A DNA stretch of 64,000 nucleotides from Microbacterium lacus (lineage in GTDB: Bacteria > Actinomycetota > Actinomycetes > Actinomycetales > Microbacteriaceae), in assembly GCF_002812805.1 (NCBI RefSeq), contig NZ_NMUM01000030.1, forward strand, positions 124,001-188,000, given 5' to 3'. A model generated the notes under the pieces. The model saw nothing but the letters and a program-made list of their open reading frames with translations. It was not told where the DNA came from and ran no database searches. Of this stretch, positions 48,222 to 60,727 are shown in pieces. Made by a program: the position numbers and the translations under genes. The number at the start of each line of letters is the position of its first letter. Position 1 is the stretch's first letter.

Positions 48222-49397
<1,176 letters not shown>

Positions 49398-49539
49398 TCA
49401 CCTCACACGGGCGGCGCAACTCCCGATGGATTCTACCGGCGCGGCTCACGATCGCTGGGTCCGCGGCGCGCGCCCAGGAATGACGGAGACACGCTGCGGT
49501 ACTCTTTACACCGCCCGGGACTGCCGCGAGCGCTACACG

Positions 49540-50076
49540 ATGACCAACGAGACCCCGGTAGGACAGGTGACGGACAAGGTGACCGACGCGCGCGATCCCC
49601 GCGATCCGCAAGAGGGCCCCGCCCCCGAGCCGGCCGCAGAAGCAATCGGCGGCATGTCCGGCCCCGACGGCCCCCTCCTTCGACTGATTAAAGACCGACG
49701 CATCGCGTTCCTCATCGTGGGCGTAACCAACACGGTGGTCGGTTTCGGATGGTTCGTGCTCTTCGACCTCACGATCGGCCGCCTCTGGGGCTACATGGCG
49801 ACGCTTCTGTTCGCCCACGTCGCCGCGGTCCTGTGCGCCTTCATCCTGTACCGGAAGTTCGTTTTCCGTGTGCGGGGGCACGTGTGGGTGGATCTCGGAC
49901 GATTCGAGTTGGTCTACCTCACTGCACTCGGGGTGAACGCGATTCTGCTTCCGATCCTCGTCGAGTTCGCGCACCTCCAGCCCATCGTCGCGCAGGCGCT
50001 GATCGTCTTCGTGACGACACTCATCAGCTATTTCGGGCACAGTCGTTTCTCCTTCCGCCGGAAGGTCGCCGAATGA
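49540..50076 (+). CDS. GtrA-family membrane protein (lipid-linked sugar flippase)
   Basis: A 178-aa protein. A 40-residue charged cytoplasmic N-terminus (PQEGPAPEPAAEA) precedes four membrane helices of the GtrA fold, starting FLIVGVTNTVVGFGWFVLFDL, and the basic end YFGHSRFSFRRKV. GtrA proteins flip polyprenyl-phosphate sugars for modification of surface polymers. The frame is open to 49393, but the ATG at 49540 fits the family start. It overlaps the GT2 gene downstream by 4 nt. Confidence 0.85.
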   Translation: MTNETPVGQVTDKVTDARDPRDPQEGPAPEPAAEAIGGMSGPDGPLLRLIKDRRIAFLIVGVTNTVVGFGWFVLFDLTIGRLWGYMATLLFAHVAAVLCAFILYRKFVFRVRGHVWVDLGRFELVYLTALGVNAILLPILVEFAHLQPIVAQALIVFVTTLISYFGHSRFSFRRKVAE

Positions 50077-50906
50077 GCGGCGCACCCACGCTGAGCGTGG
50101 TGATCCCCGCGTACAACAACGGCCGCACGCTCGCCGAGACGATCGATTCCGTGCTCTCTCAAGAGGGCCTGGACTTCGAGTTGATCATCGCGGACCATTC
50201 GTCCTCCGATGACACACGCGCCGTCATGTCGCGGTACGCCGCCGATCCCCGTGTGACGCTCCTCGACACGGAGGCGGGCGGGGGCGCGGGACGCAACTGG
50301 AACCGTGTTTCAGACGCCGCCCAGGGCGAGTTCATGAAGCTCGTCTGCGGTGATGACATCCTGCGTCCGGGCACCCTGGCACGTCAGGTCGAGCTCTTGC
50401 GCGCCTCGGGCGCCGTTCTCACGGCATGCCGGCGCGACATCGTCGACGCAGACGGCAAGGTCTTGATGGCCGGCTGGGGGCTCCGCGGACTGCGCACCCC
50501 GATGCCCGGCGACGCTGCGATACGCAAGGCCGTTCTCGCAGGATCGAACCTTTTCGGCGAACCCGCATCCGTCACGATGCGCCGCGCAACCTTCGTCGAG
50601 TGCGGCGGATGGTTCGACAGCTTCCCCTACTTGATTGATCAAGCCAGCTATTCACGTGTTCTGTTGCATGGCTCGTTCGTGCCCGACCCCGAGGTCGGCG
50701 CGACGTTCAGGATGAGCTCGGCGCAGTGGAGCGTCGCGCTCACCCGCGACCAGGCGTCGCAGGCTCGAGGATTCCACGGGTGGTTGCACGCCGAGCACCC
50801 GACGGTGATCTCGAGCGTGGATCGCACTATCGGCGATATTCGGGCGACGCTCATGGCGCACGCGCGCAGGCTGTCCTACCGAGTGCTGGAGAGGAGGATG
50901 CGATGA
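50073..50906 (+). CDS. GT2-family glycosyltransferase (277 aa)
   Basis: A soluble GT-A enzyme: LSVVIPAYNNGRTLAETIDSVLSQ at the start, then FELIIADHSSSDDT and the GGGAGRNWNRVSDAAQGEFMKLVCGDDILRPG region with the metal-binding pattern CGDD. Sugar specificity cannot be read. It is translationally coupled to GtrA upstream and to a second GT2 downstream (4-nt overlaps), so the three likely cooperate. Confidence 0.88.
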   Translation: MSGAPTLSVVIPAYNNGRTLAETIDSVLSQEGLDFELIIADHSSSDDTRAVMSRYAADPRVTLLDTEAGGGAGRNWNRVSDAAQGEFMKLVCGDDILRPGTLARQVELLRASGAVLTACRRDIVDADGKVLMAGWGLRGLRTPMPGDAAIRKAVLAGSNLFGEPASVTMRRATFVECGGWFDSFPYLIDQASYSRVLLHGSFVPDPEVGATFRMSSAQWSVALTRDQASQARGFHGWLHAEHPTVISSVDRTIGDIRATLMAHARRLSYRVLERRMR

Positions 50907-51913
50907 CCGAGCCCGCCCCGGAGTACACGCATTCCGTGTCCGTCGTCGTTCCCGTTTATCAGGGAGCGCGCACGCTGCGCGCGTTGATCGACGAACTCAT
51001 CCCCCTCGTCGAGGGCTTCCGGACCCCGGCCGGCAACGCGGCCCGGGTCGAGGAAGTCATCCTCTCGTACGACCGCGGACCGGACGACTCCGGTCGGGTC
51101 ATCCGCGAGCTGGCGTCCGAGCACACGTGGATAAAGCCGGTGTGGCTCAGTCGCAATTACGGCCAGCACGCCGCGACTTTGGCGGGAATCGCGTCATCCG
51201 GCGGCGACTGGATCGTGACGATGGACGAGGACGGGCAGCACGACCCGGCCTATGTCGGGGTGATCCTGGACGTAGCCCTGCGAGACCACGCGGACGTGGT
51301 CTATGCCGAACCCGAGAATCGACCGCCCCACGGCTTCGTCCGAAACACGGCGTCGCGCACGTCCAAGCGCATGCTCGAGTCGCTCTTCGGCGGCGGCAAA
51401 GCGTCGCACTTCAACAGCTATCGACTGATCCTCGGCGAGGTGGGGCGAAGCGTCGCCGCCTACGCCGGCACCGGGGTGTACCTGGACGTGGCTCTGGGAT
51501 GGGTCGCAGCGCGGGTTGTAACCGCCCCCGTGCTTCTCCGGGAAGAAGGAGACCGACGCTCGGGCTACTCCTATCGGCGATTGTTCGCTCACTTCTGGCG
51601 AATGGTCCTGACCTCGGGAACACGCGGGCTGCGACTGGTAACGGCGACCGGAGTCGTCTTCTTCGTCGGCGGAATCCTGTTCGCGCTCTACCTCGTCGTC
51701 ATGAGGTTCGCCGTCGGCGACATCCCGGAGGGGTGGACGTCGCAGATGGTGCTCTCGGCCGTCGGCACCGGAGTCATCCTCGTCTCGCTCGGCATCATCG
51801 CCGAGTATCTGGGCGTCGCCGTGCACGCCGCACTGGGCAAACCCTCGTACCTGATCGTCCGAGACCCGGCGCTGGGGCCTCTCGGCCACGATGGCCGTGA
51901 CACAGACCGCTAG
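50903..51913 (+). CDS. GT2 polyprenyl-phosphate glycosyltransferase (DPM1/GtrB/ArnC type)
   Basis: A 336-aa enzyme that probably transfers a sugar to polyprenyl phosphate. VSVVVPVYQGARTLRALIDEL starts the GT-A domain; SRNYGQHAATLAGIASSGGDWIVTMDEDGQHDP contains the conserved NYGQ and DEDGQHDP motif of GtrB/ArnC. Two C-terminal helices (VTATGVVFFVGGILFALYLVV and MVLSAVGTGVILVSLGIIAEYLGV) complete the GtrB architecture. The product lipid-P-sugar would be flipped by the adjacent GtrA. Confidence 0.9.
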   Translation: MTEPAPEYTHSVSVVVPVYQGARTLRALIDELIPLVEGFRTPAGNAARVEEVILSYDRGPDDSGRVIRELASEHTWIKPVWLSRNYGQHAATLAGIASSGGDWIVTMDEDGQHDPAYVGVILDVALRDHADVVYAEPENRPPHGFVRNTASRTSKRMLESLFGGGKASHFNSYRLILGEVGRSVAAYAGTGVYLDVALGWVAARVVTAPVLLREEGDRRSGYSYRRLFAHFWRMVLTSGTRGLRLVTATGVVFFVGGILFALYLVVMRFAVGDIPEGWTSQMVLSAVGTGVILVSLGIIAEYLGVAVHAALGKPSYLIVRDPALGPLGHDGRDTDR

Positions 51914-52826
51914 GTGGGTCATCGGGCGGGGATTGCTCGGATCCGCCGTCTCCCGGACACGTGACGACGCACCGCTCGAAGCGCCCGTCCAGTGGGCCGA
52001 CGCGGAACGGGCCCATGCAGACCTGGCCACCGGACTTCGCCGACTCCTTTCGACCGACGCGACTCGGGTGGAGATCTACTGGTGCGCGGGCCGAGGCGTC
52101 ACATCGTCGCCCCCGTCCCAGCTCGAAGCCGAGTTCGATACCTTCGACGGCTTCCTGCGCTTGCTGGTTGCGCTTCCCGCAGCAGACCGAGCCCGGCTCG
52201 CGTTCTTCCTCGCGTCGTCCGTCGGCGGAGCCTATGCGGCGTCGCCGCACCCTCCTTTCACGGAGCGGACGGAACCGGCGCCGTCGTCTGCGTACGGTCA
52301 CACGAAGCTTCGGATGGAGCGGGCACTCGAAGCTGCCACCGTTGCAGGCGGTTGGCGATCATTCGTCGCACGGATCACCAACCTTTACGGGCCCGGACAG
52401 GATCTCGCCAAGGGCCAGGGGCTGCTCTCGGTCATCGTCGCCAGCTACGTGACGCACCGCCCCGTGTCCATCTACGTATCGCTGGACACCCTCAGGGACT
52501 ACATCTACGAGGACGACTGCGCGCGAGTGATCGATGCAGCGGTGAGCCGCGTCGCGTTCGAACCAGCCGGCACGATCGTGACGAAGATCGTGGGCGCCAT
52601 GACGGCGCAATCTATCGGCGCGATCCTCGGCGAGAACACGAAGCTGAGGCGACGACGGCCACGCGTCATCCTCGGCCAGGGTGATCCGCGCGGACAGGCC
52701 AACGACCTGCGTGTGCGCTCAGAGGTGTGGACCGATCTCGACGCGCTGGTCAAGACGACGATCCCCGAGGGGTTGGACAACCTCTACCGCGCTCAGCTCG
52801 CTCAGCTCGCTCGAGGACACCGCTGA
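51891..52826 (+). CDS. Extended SDR, NAD-dependent sugar epimerase/dehydratase family
   Basis: A 311-aa Rossmann enzyme. The nucleotide loop WVIGRGLLGSAVS replaces the standard TGGxGxxG. Residues FLASSVGGAYA and the catalytic SSAYGHTKLRME (YxxxK) follow, as does RITNLYGPGQ and the C-terminal DYIYEDDCARVID. It may act on a nucleotide sugar of the glycan. The start overlaps the preceding gene by 23 nt; a GTG two codons later would shorten the overlap only slightly. Substrate unknown. Confidence 0.82.
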   Translation: MAVTQTARWVIGRGLLGSAVSRTRDDAPLEAPVQWADAERAHADLATGLRRLLSTDATRVEIYWCAGRGVTSSPPSQLEAEFDTFDGFLRLLVALPAADRARLAFFLASSVGGAYAASPHPPFTERTEPAPSSAYGHTKLRMERALEAATVAGGWRSFVARITNLYGPGQDLAKGQGLLSVIVASYVTHRPVSIYVSLDTLRDYIYEDDCARVIDAAVSRVAFEPAGTIVTKIVGAMTAQSIGAILGENTKLRRRRPRVILGQGDPRGQANDLRVRSEVWTDLDALVKTTIPEGLDNLYRAQLAQLARGHR

Positions 52827-54616
52827 TGTCCACCCGCTCTCGGCTACTCACCGCCCTTGCCGCGACGATCGCCGCCATCGTGTACGCCGCGGTGCAGCTG
52901 CGCGTCGTGCTGACGGCCGATCCGGGGGCATTCCGGGCGCTCCGGACGGCCTTCTGGCATGACCAGCTGGGCTACCTCAGCATCGTCGCGGATGTCGCCA
53001 CCGGCAATCTCGACTCGGTCGAGCCCGTCACCGTGACCGGTGTGAACCACTATCCGCGGACGTATTACGCACTCGTGGGATTGGCGGCGCGAGCGACGGG
53101 CATGGACGCGGTCACGGCGTGGAACCTGATCTCATCGCTCATCCAGATTGCCGCCGTCGTGATGCTCTCGGTCGTGATGAGCGTGCTCGCTCGGCGGTGG
53201 TGGGTCGGGGCGTTCGCGCCGCTGCCGTTCTTCACCGGCACCCTGTCGGCCGTGACGTCTGGATCATGGCTCACCGGGCTCGAACACCACGCCGTGCTCT
53301 GGGGCCCGTACGGCGTGCTCTTCTCGAACAATGCCGAGACCGCGGGCCTGTCGATCATCGTGATCGTCCTCTCCGCGCTTGCTCTCGTGTGGGCGCGGCC
53401 TGCTCGCCGGAGTGCCCGGATCACGGTGAGCGTGCTGGCCGCCGCCGCACTCGGCAGCCTCTCGGGGTTCCAGACCTACAGCTTCATCACGGGCATCTAC
53501 CTCGTGTCCGCCATCCTCGCCGCGAACTATCTGCGACGAGCGCACTGGGGATGGATCGCCGCAACGGCGGCGGCGGTCCTCGTCGTTGTTCTGGCCGGAC
53601 CGCTCATAGCGGACCGCGTCGGTCAGCTACCCACGCTTGTCTTCGGCCTCCTGCCTGCGGCCCCCGGGCTGATTCGCGGTCTGCTGGCGACACGGGGAGC
53701 GCTGGCGCTCTACGCCGCGATCACCGTTGCGACCGCCGCGCCGCAGATCGGATGGACCGTGTCAGGCATCCTCGGAGGCGATCCGTTCCTTGCCTATCGC
53801 GTCGCATCGAACGTCAACCTCGGTGTGGTCGACCTCCGCACGGCGATCGCCTCCCTACCCGTCGTACTGCCGTTCCTCCTCATCACAATCATCGCCGCGC
53901 GCCGTCGCGACACCTTCGGGGTCGCCGCGCTGATCGGCACGGCTGTAACGGCCGCGATGCTCGCCCTCAACGACCTGTGGGGTGCCAACGCCGAGCCCTA
54001 CCGTTTCTGGATCGACCTGTTCCTGCTCGGCGGGGTCGTTCTTGCACTCGGGGCCTCGCGCCTCTACGGCGGCGTACCCACACGGACCGAGGCGCGGTCG
54101 AGCGACCAACACGCGACCCGGACGACCCCGCCGTGGATCCGAGCGGGGGTAGCCGTCTGCGCGCTCGTCTACGTCGTATCGCTCGCCGACCTGTGGCTGT
54201 ACTCGACGGACGCGACGATGAACGCGACCTGGAACCCGGGATCATCGCGAGAGAGCGCGATCGCGGCCGCGGCGCACGCGGCGGATTCATCGAAGGGCGG
54301 CTTGATCGTCTCTGACACGTGCATCGACCCCCGGACGACGAAGGTTGTCTCCGCCGCTCCGATCGCGTACTTCTATCTCGGCATGGCCTGGCCTGCAGAG
54401 GTCGATGCGGTGAGCGAGGTCATGAGCGGACGCGACGACGATCTGCTTCCCGCTGACTCTCTCGTCGTCTCCGACACGCGTTGGTTGGTGACCGACTCTA
54501 CCTGCGCCACTACACCCGTCCTGGACGGCGCGGAGAAGACACGGGAGGACTCGTTCGACTATGCCGGCACGGACGGGTCTGGCTCGATCACGCTGTGGCG
54601 GCTATCGACGCCGTAG
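52826..54616 (+). CDS. Large membrane protein, GT-C-like (596 aa)
   Basis: About 11-12 membrane helices occupy residues 5-450. The first extracytoplasmic loop holds FWHDQLGYLSIVADVA and GVNHYPRTYYALVGLAARATGMDA, the acidic/His pattern common in GT-C glycosyltransferases using lipid-phosphate donors. A soluble C-terminal domain of about 130 residues follows. The start ATG shares one base with the upstream stop (TGATG). It ends tail-to-tail, overlapping the convergent YfhO-like gene by 29 nt. Exact family not recognised. Confidence 0.72.
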   Translation: MSTRSRLLTALAATIAAIVYAAVQLRVVLTADPGAFRALRTAFWHDQLGYLSIVADVATGNLDSVEPVTVTGVNHYPRTYYALVGLAARATGMDAVTAWNLISSLIQIAAVVMLSVVMSVLARRWWVGAFAPLPFFTGTLSAVTSGSWLTGLEHHAVLWGPYGVLFSNNAETAGLSIIVIVLSALALVWARPARRSARITVSVLAAAALGSLSGFQTYSFITGIYLVSAILAANYLRRAHWGWIAATAAAVLVVVLAGPLIADRVGQLPTLVFGLLPAAPGLIRGLLATRGALALYAAITVATAAPQIGWTVSGILGGDPFLAYRVASNVNLGVVDLRTAIASLPVVLPFLLITIIAARRRDTFGVAALIGTAVTAAMLALNDLWGANAEPYRFWIDLFLLGGVVLALGASRLYGGVPTRTEARSSDQHATRTTPPWIRAGVAVCALVYVVSLADLWLYSTDATMNATWNPGSSRESAIAAAAHAADSSKGGLIVSDTCIDPRTTKVVSAAPIAYFYLGMAWPAEVDAVSEVMSGRDDDLLPADSLVVSDTRWLVTDSTCATTPVLDGAEKTREDSFDYAGTDGSGSITLWRLSTP

Positions 54617-56825
54617 ATCGACGATCCAGCAACGTCCGCAGGCGCCGGTTCGCGACAGGCCAGCCAGCCAACACGATCAAGGCGAGCAAGAGACTCACCA
54701 TCTCTACCCACCATCCGGGCGGCTGAAACTGCACGACGATGACGTCTCCCGTCTGAGCCTCCGACAGATCCAGCGTCGCGAGGTAGCCTCGCGTCTCGGC
54801 AGCGAACGTCGCCCCGGACACAGTGTATCCAGGCCAGGCGAGCCGGCTCAGAACGATCTGGCTGTCGTCCCCGATCGAGCCGACACGCAGTTCCAGTCTG
54901 GAGTCGCTCTGCTCGAGGACCTCGACCGTCGTCCCAGCGGACTCCCATGCGACGCCGCCGGCTGTTGCAACCGGCGCGTCTCGCTTTAGCACGCGCGTAT
55001 AAACACCGTCGTCCGCCGTACTCCACCCCGCCGGCGGTTCGGGCACACCGTCGGGGAAGGATGCCTTGATCACGACGATCGTGTTGACGCCGAGCAACGC
55101 GGAAACCTCTTGGCCGGTCGCGGTGTCGGTCGATAGCAGCGTTCCCAGCGCGTCGGAGCACGTAGAACCCCGCAGATCCGCGCACAGATCCCTCACGTAG
55201 TCACGGAACGGCAGCACCGTATAGGTGCTGCTCACTGTGCTGTCAGAGAAGTACCACTGGTTGGCGACGAGTCGCTCCTCATAGCTGGCGGCGTCTTCCC
55301 AACTCGCGTAGATATCCCCGACGACGATGACATCGTCGGGCATGCCATCAAGGATCGACGCGGACTCCGCCGCGTCGACCACGGGAAGTTTCGGCAGGAT
55401 CGTGCTCGGAAACAGAGCCATCTGGGGCACGACGAGAAGCACCCCGACACCCGCGGCGACGACCGCCGCGGCCGCCTGGGCTCTCGGCCACGCGATGACC
55501 CCGCGATAGAAGAGCCCCCACAGGACGACGACACCGACGGCTTGGCACAGCATCGACAAGGCGATCTGCCGCCATTCCCACGTCGTGCTCACCGCGCTGA
55601 ACCATCCCGACCCAGCGATGATGGCCAGCGCAGTTACCAGTGCGCGACGCGGCGAACGCAGCGGGCGCGCCTCGGAGGCGATGGCCGCGAACACGACGAC
55701 CACGGCGATCACGACATAGGGCATGAACCGCACGGGCCACCGGATGGGGCCGATCTGGTCGGGACCCGTCACGAGCAGCAGCACCAGCCCGCCCACCACC
55801 AGGGCAGGGATCAGGCGGGCCATCAGCGCTCGTGACGGTCGAAACAGGGCGAACGCGGGCACAGCCCACAGGGCGTACATGAGAGGGGACTCCGTCACGC
55901 CTCCGGCCCACGACCCGATACTCCCCGTCGCCAATGCCGAGGACGTCGCAGCCAGATCTGCGAGATCCGCGTTCAGGAACCCGCCGTTGGCGATCGAGGT
56001 TGTGCCCCGCACCGTCACGGGAGCGGTGAGGACGCTGGGGAGGTAGACCGTGACCGTGAGGAGGGCCGAGTAGATGCCCGCCGCAAGGGTGCTGGCGATG
56101 CGCCACCGATCCCGGTGCAGGATGGCTCGGATCAGCGATTCCCCGAGGACGAACACCAGGACGATCACACCGAATACGTATCCGAACGTGATGAGGATGC
56201 CCGCCGCGATCAAGAACGGGAAGGGGTTTAGTTTTTCCTCGACGACTCGGCGCAATCCCCACCAGGCCCAGGGCAGCACAGCCGACGCGAACAGCCCGGT
56301 GGTCCAGGACGCCGCGTCCATGTAGACCGTGAATCCGCCCAGCGGTGCAAGGACACCGGCCGCCGCGGCCCACGGAGCGTCTGCCGAGAAGCTCCGGGCG
56401 AGCAGGTACACGCCGAGCGCCATCACTCCGAGCATCGTGATCTTGACCACCGTGACGGTGACGAAGACGTCGCCAGCGAGTCGCGTGACAATGCCGATCA
56501 CCCAGTTCAACGGGTTGAAAACGCCCCACTGACCCTCGGCGAGATAGTTGCCAGCCGTCCAGGTGTGCGGATCGAAGAACGGCAGTTGTCCGCTCAGGAG
56601 AAGTTCGCCGATCCTCCACCACTGCCCGGCTGTTCCGGTTTGTGTGTCGTCGGCGAAGTAGAACTCAGGGGTGACCAGCAGCCGCGCGGAGGCGACGAAG
56701 ATCGTGACCAGCACCGCCGCGAGCGGCCACCAAACGACAGCCGAAAACGGGCTCTTCCCGCGCGATGGGGTTCGCGCGACCGACGGTGATCTGTCGGTCT
56801 GAGGCTCGACGGCTGCGGCGGACAT
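54588..56825 (-). CDS. YfhO-like / GT-C-type membrane protein (745 aa)
   Basis: A 745-aa protein with about 13 membrane helices and a C-terminal soluble domain of about 200 residues before a final helix. The N-terminal loop FADDTQTGTAGQWWRIGELLLSGQLPFFDPHTW carries the DD and FFDPHxW pattern, and FNPLNWV is found in YfhO and related proteins, which in Gram-positives glycosylate teichoic acids using polyprenyl-P sugars. The start at 56825 has AAGGGG upstream; 28 further codons are open but unsupported. It has a separate promoter and overlaps the neighbour's 3' end. Confidence 0.78.
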   Translation of the reverse strand: MSAAAVEPQTDRSPSVARTPSRGKSPFSAVVWWPLAAVLVTIFVASARLLVTPEFYFADDTQTGTAGQWWRIGELLLSGQLPFFDPHTWTAGNYLAEGQWGVFNPLNWVIGIVTRLAGDVFVTVTVVKITMLGVMALGVYLLARSFSADAPWAAAAGVLAPLGGFTVYMDAASWTTGLFASAVLPWAWWGLRRVVEEKLNPFPFLIAAGILITFGYVFGVIVLVFVLGESLIRAILHRDRWRIASTLAAGIYSALLTVTVYLPSVLTAPVTVRGTTSIANGGFLNADLADLAATSSALATGSIGSWAGGVTESPLMYALWAVPAFALFRPSRALMARLIPALVVGGLVLLLVTGPDQIGPIRWPVRFMPYVVIAVVVVFAAIASEARPLRSPRRALVTALAIIAGSGWFSAVSTTWEWRQIALSMLCQAVGVVVLWGLFYRGVIAWPRAQAAAAVVAAGVGVLLVVPQMALFPSTILPKLPVVDAAESASILDGMPDDVIVVGDIYASWEDAASYEERLVANQWYFSDSTVSSTYTVLPFRDYVRDLCADLRGSTCSDALGTLLSTDTATGQEVSALLGVNTIVVIKASFPDGVPEPPAGWSTADDGVYTRVLKRDAPVATAGGVAWESAGTTVEVLEQSDSRLELRVGSIGDDSQIVLSRLAWPGYTVSGATFAAETRGYLATLDLSEAQTGDVIVVQFQPPGWWVEMVSLLLALIVLAGWPVANRRLRTLLDRRSTASIAATA

Positions 56826-56970
56826 CGGGCCCCTTCCATGAATCGTGGTGACTCTATCAAGAGACGCTGATCGCGACCGGCTCACCACCGCCGTGGCCTC
56901 GTCAGCCACACATGGCAGGATGGGCTGTTGGAGAAGTCAGCCACCCACCGAGTCGAGAGCGTGAACCGAT

Positions 56971-58104
56971 ATGCCACGTCGCGTACTGATAACAGGGGGC
57001 GCCGGGTTCATCGGTAGCCGCCTCGCCGAACGCTTCGCGGGTGCCGGAGATGTCGTGACGGTCCTTGACTGCCTCTTGCCGCAGGTGCACGGCGACGACC
57101 CGGATCGGTCTGAGTCACTGCAGCGAGCCCGGGCCGCGTCCGACGTGGTGATCGGGGATGTCACATCACGCGACGACCTGCGTTCGGTCGTCGGCGGCCA
57201 GGACATCGTCGTCCACCTCGCCGCCCTGACCGGCACAGGCCAATCGATGTACGAAATCGACCGCTACACAAACGTCAACATCCAGGGGACCGCGCGGCTG
57301 CTCGACATCCTCGCGGCGGAGGAGAACGCGGTTTCGCGCCTCGTGGTCGCGTCGTCGCGTTCGGTGTACGGGGAAGGCTCCTATCGCTCTGCCGACGGCG
57401 TGACCGTGTACCCGGAGCCCCGACGGGAAGCAGATCTGCTCGCGGGTGACTTCGACGTTCATCTCAACGGCGCAGACCCGCTGTCGATGGTGCCCACCCG
57501 CGAGAGCGCGCTCCTGCATCCCTCCTCGATATACGGCATCACGAAGCAGGTCCAGGAACAGCTGGTGATGACCGCGTCTCCGACGCTCGGAATCGAGCCG
57601 GTCTCATTGCGATATCAGAACGTCTACGGCCCCGGACAATCTCTGAACAATCCGTACACGGGGATCCTCTCGATCTTCTCTTCGTTGATCCGCCAGGGCA
57701 AGGAAGTCAACATCTTCGAAGACGGCTTCGAGAGTCGGGACTTCGTGTACGTCGACGATGTCGTGGAGGCCACCTACATGACGGCGGTTTCCCCCGCTGC
57801 CGCGGGTCAGATCTTCAACGTGGGCAGCGGCACCGCTACTACCGTGCTGGACGTCGTTGCCGCTCTCTCCGAGGCCTATGGCCGGGCAGCGAAGACGAGA
57901 GTCTCCGGAAGTTTCCGGATCGGGGATATCCGACACAACGTTGCTGACGTGTCGGCGATAGAAGCGGCCGTCGGCTTCCGCGCCCGAGTGCCGTTCACGG
58001 AGGGCGTTCGGAGATTCGCGGCATGGGCCGCCGAGCAGCCGCTCACAGAAGATATGTATCAGCGTTCGCTCGATGAAATGGCAGCACGCAACCTCTTGAA
58101 GTGA
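56971..58104 (+). CDS. NAD-dependent sugar epimerase/dehydratase (dTDP-rhamnose 4-epimerase-like)
   Basis: An extended SDR of 377 aa. Rossmann loop [35 protein letters not shown], the catalytic [14 protein letters not shown] (YxxxK) and [20 protein letters not shown]. The length, LTGTGQS and the substrate loop are those of dTDP-L-rhamnose 4-epimerase-type or UDP-hexose 4-epimerase-type enzymes. It directly precedes rmlA and rmlB, so a dTDP sugar is the likely substrate, giving e.g. dTDP-6-deoxy-L-talose. It is the first gene of a plus-strand group. Confidence 0.8.
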   Translation: MPRRVLITGGAGFIGSRLAERFAGAGDVVTVLDCLLPQVHGDDPDRSESLQRARAASDVVIGDVTSRDDLRSVVGGQDIVVHLAALTGTGQSMYEIDRYTNVNIQGTARLLDILAAEENAVSRLVVASSRSVYGEGSYRSADGVTVYPEPRREADLLAGDFDVHLNGADPLSMVPTRESALLHPSSIYGITKQVQEQLVMTASPTLGIEPVSLRYQNVYGPGQSLNNPYTGILSIFSSLIRQGKEVNIFEDGFESRDFVYVDDVVEATYMTAVSPAAAGQIFNVGSGTATTVLDVVAALSEAYGRAAKTRVSGSFRIGDIRHNVADVSAIEAAVGFRARVPFTEGVRRFAAWAAEQPLTEDMYQRSLDEMAARNLLK

Positions 58105-58162
58105 CGACGCTCTCCGAACAACCGATGACAGAGGCCCCACGGGCCGTGGAAGGACAACCCTT

Positions 58163-60030
<1,868 letters not shown>

Positions 60031-60031
60031 A

Positions 60032-60598
60032 GTGGCGATGGAGTTTGGAAAAGAACTAGTTCGACACGACACCACCATCCCCGGGCTCGAGTTATGGGAC
60101 ATCCCTGTGCACGGCGACTCACGAGGCTGGTTCAAGGAGAACTGGCAACAGGAAAAAATGGTTTCGGCGGGACTGCCCGATTTCCACCCTGTGCAGAACA
60201 ACATTTCTTTCAATGAAAAAGCGGGAACTACCCGCGGCATCCACGCGGAACCGTGGGACAAGTTCATTTCCTTGGCCTCCGGCAGCGTGTTCGGGGCGTG
60301 GGTCGATCTGCGACAGGGAGAGACGTTCGGCACCATATTCACCGCGGAGCTAGACCCCTCCACCGCGATCTACGTGCCGCGCGGAGTCGGAAACTCCTAT
60401 CAAACGCTCGTCCAACACACGTCTTACAGCTACCTCGTCAATGAGCACTGGTCGGCCGAAGCGCAGTACACATTCCTCAATGTCGCTGATACCACAGTTG
60501 CGATCGCGTGGCCGATTCCTCTCGCAGACGCAGAGCTCTCGGCGAAGGACCTGCAGCACCCGTTCCTTGATGTGTTGACGCCGCTGCCGCACGAATGA
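60032..60598 (+). CDS. rmlC: dTDP-4-dehydrorhamnose 3,5-epimerase, RmlC part only
   Basis: A cupin epimerase of 188 aa. IEFGKEL-like start, HGDSRGWFKENWQQEKM, the catalytic RGIHAEPWDKF (His in the base position) and Tyr in SYSYLVNEHW are intact. This sequence type is, from memory, usually the N-terminal half of an actinobacterial RmlC-RmlD fusion that ends near residue 470. Here the frame stops after LPHE and no RmlD (reductase) sequence follows. GTG at 60032 has AAGGGG at 7 nt; the ATG at 60038 is an alternative. Confidence 0.85.
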   Translation: MAMEFGKELVRHDTTIPGLELWDIPVHGDSRGWFKENWQQEKMVSAGLPDFHPVQNNISFNEKAGTTRGIHAEPWDKFISLASGSVFGAWVDLRQGETFGTIFTAELDPSTAIYVPRGVGNSYQTLVQHTSYSYLVNEHWSAEAQYTFLNVADTTVAIAWPIPLADAELSAKDLQHPFLDVLTPLPHE

Positions 60599-60727
60599 CG
60601 ATGCCCGGCGCGTTGAGGGCGGTCAGTCCGGATCAGGCGGGAATCCCGGTCCAGCGATCTGACAGCGTCAGCTGCATCGCTCAGGTAGATTGGGGTGATT
60701 TGTGTCCACAACGTGCGACGGAGAGAT

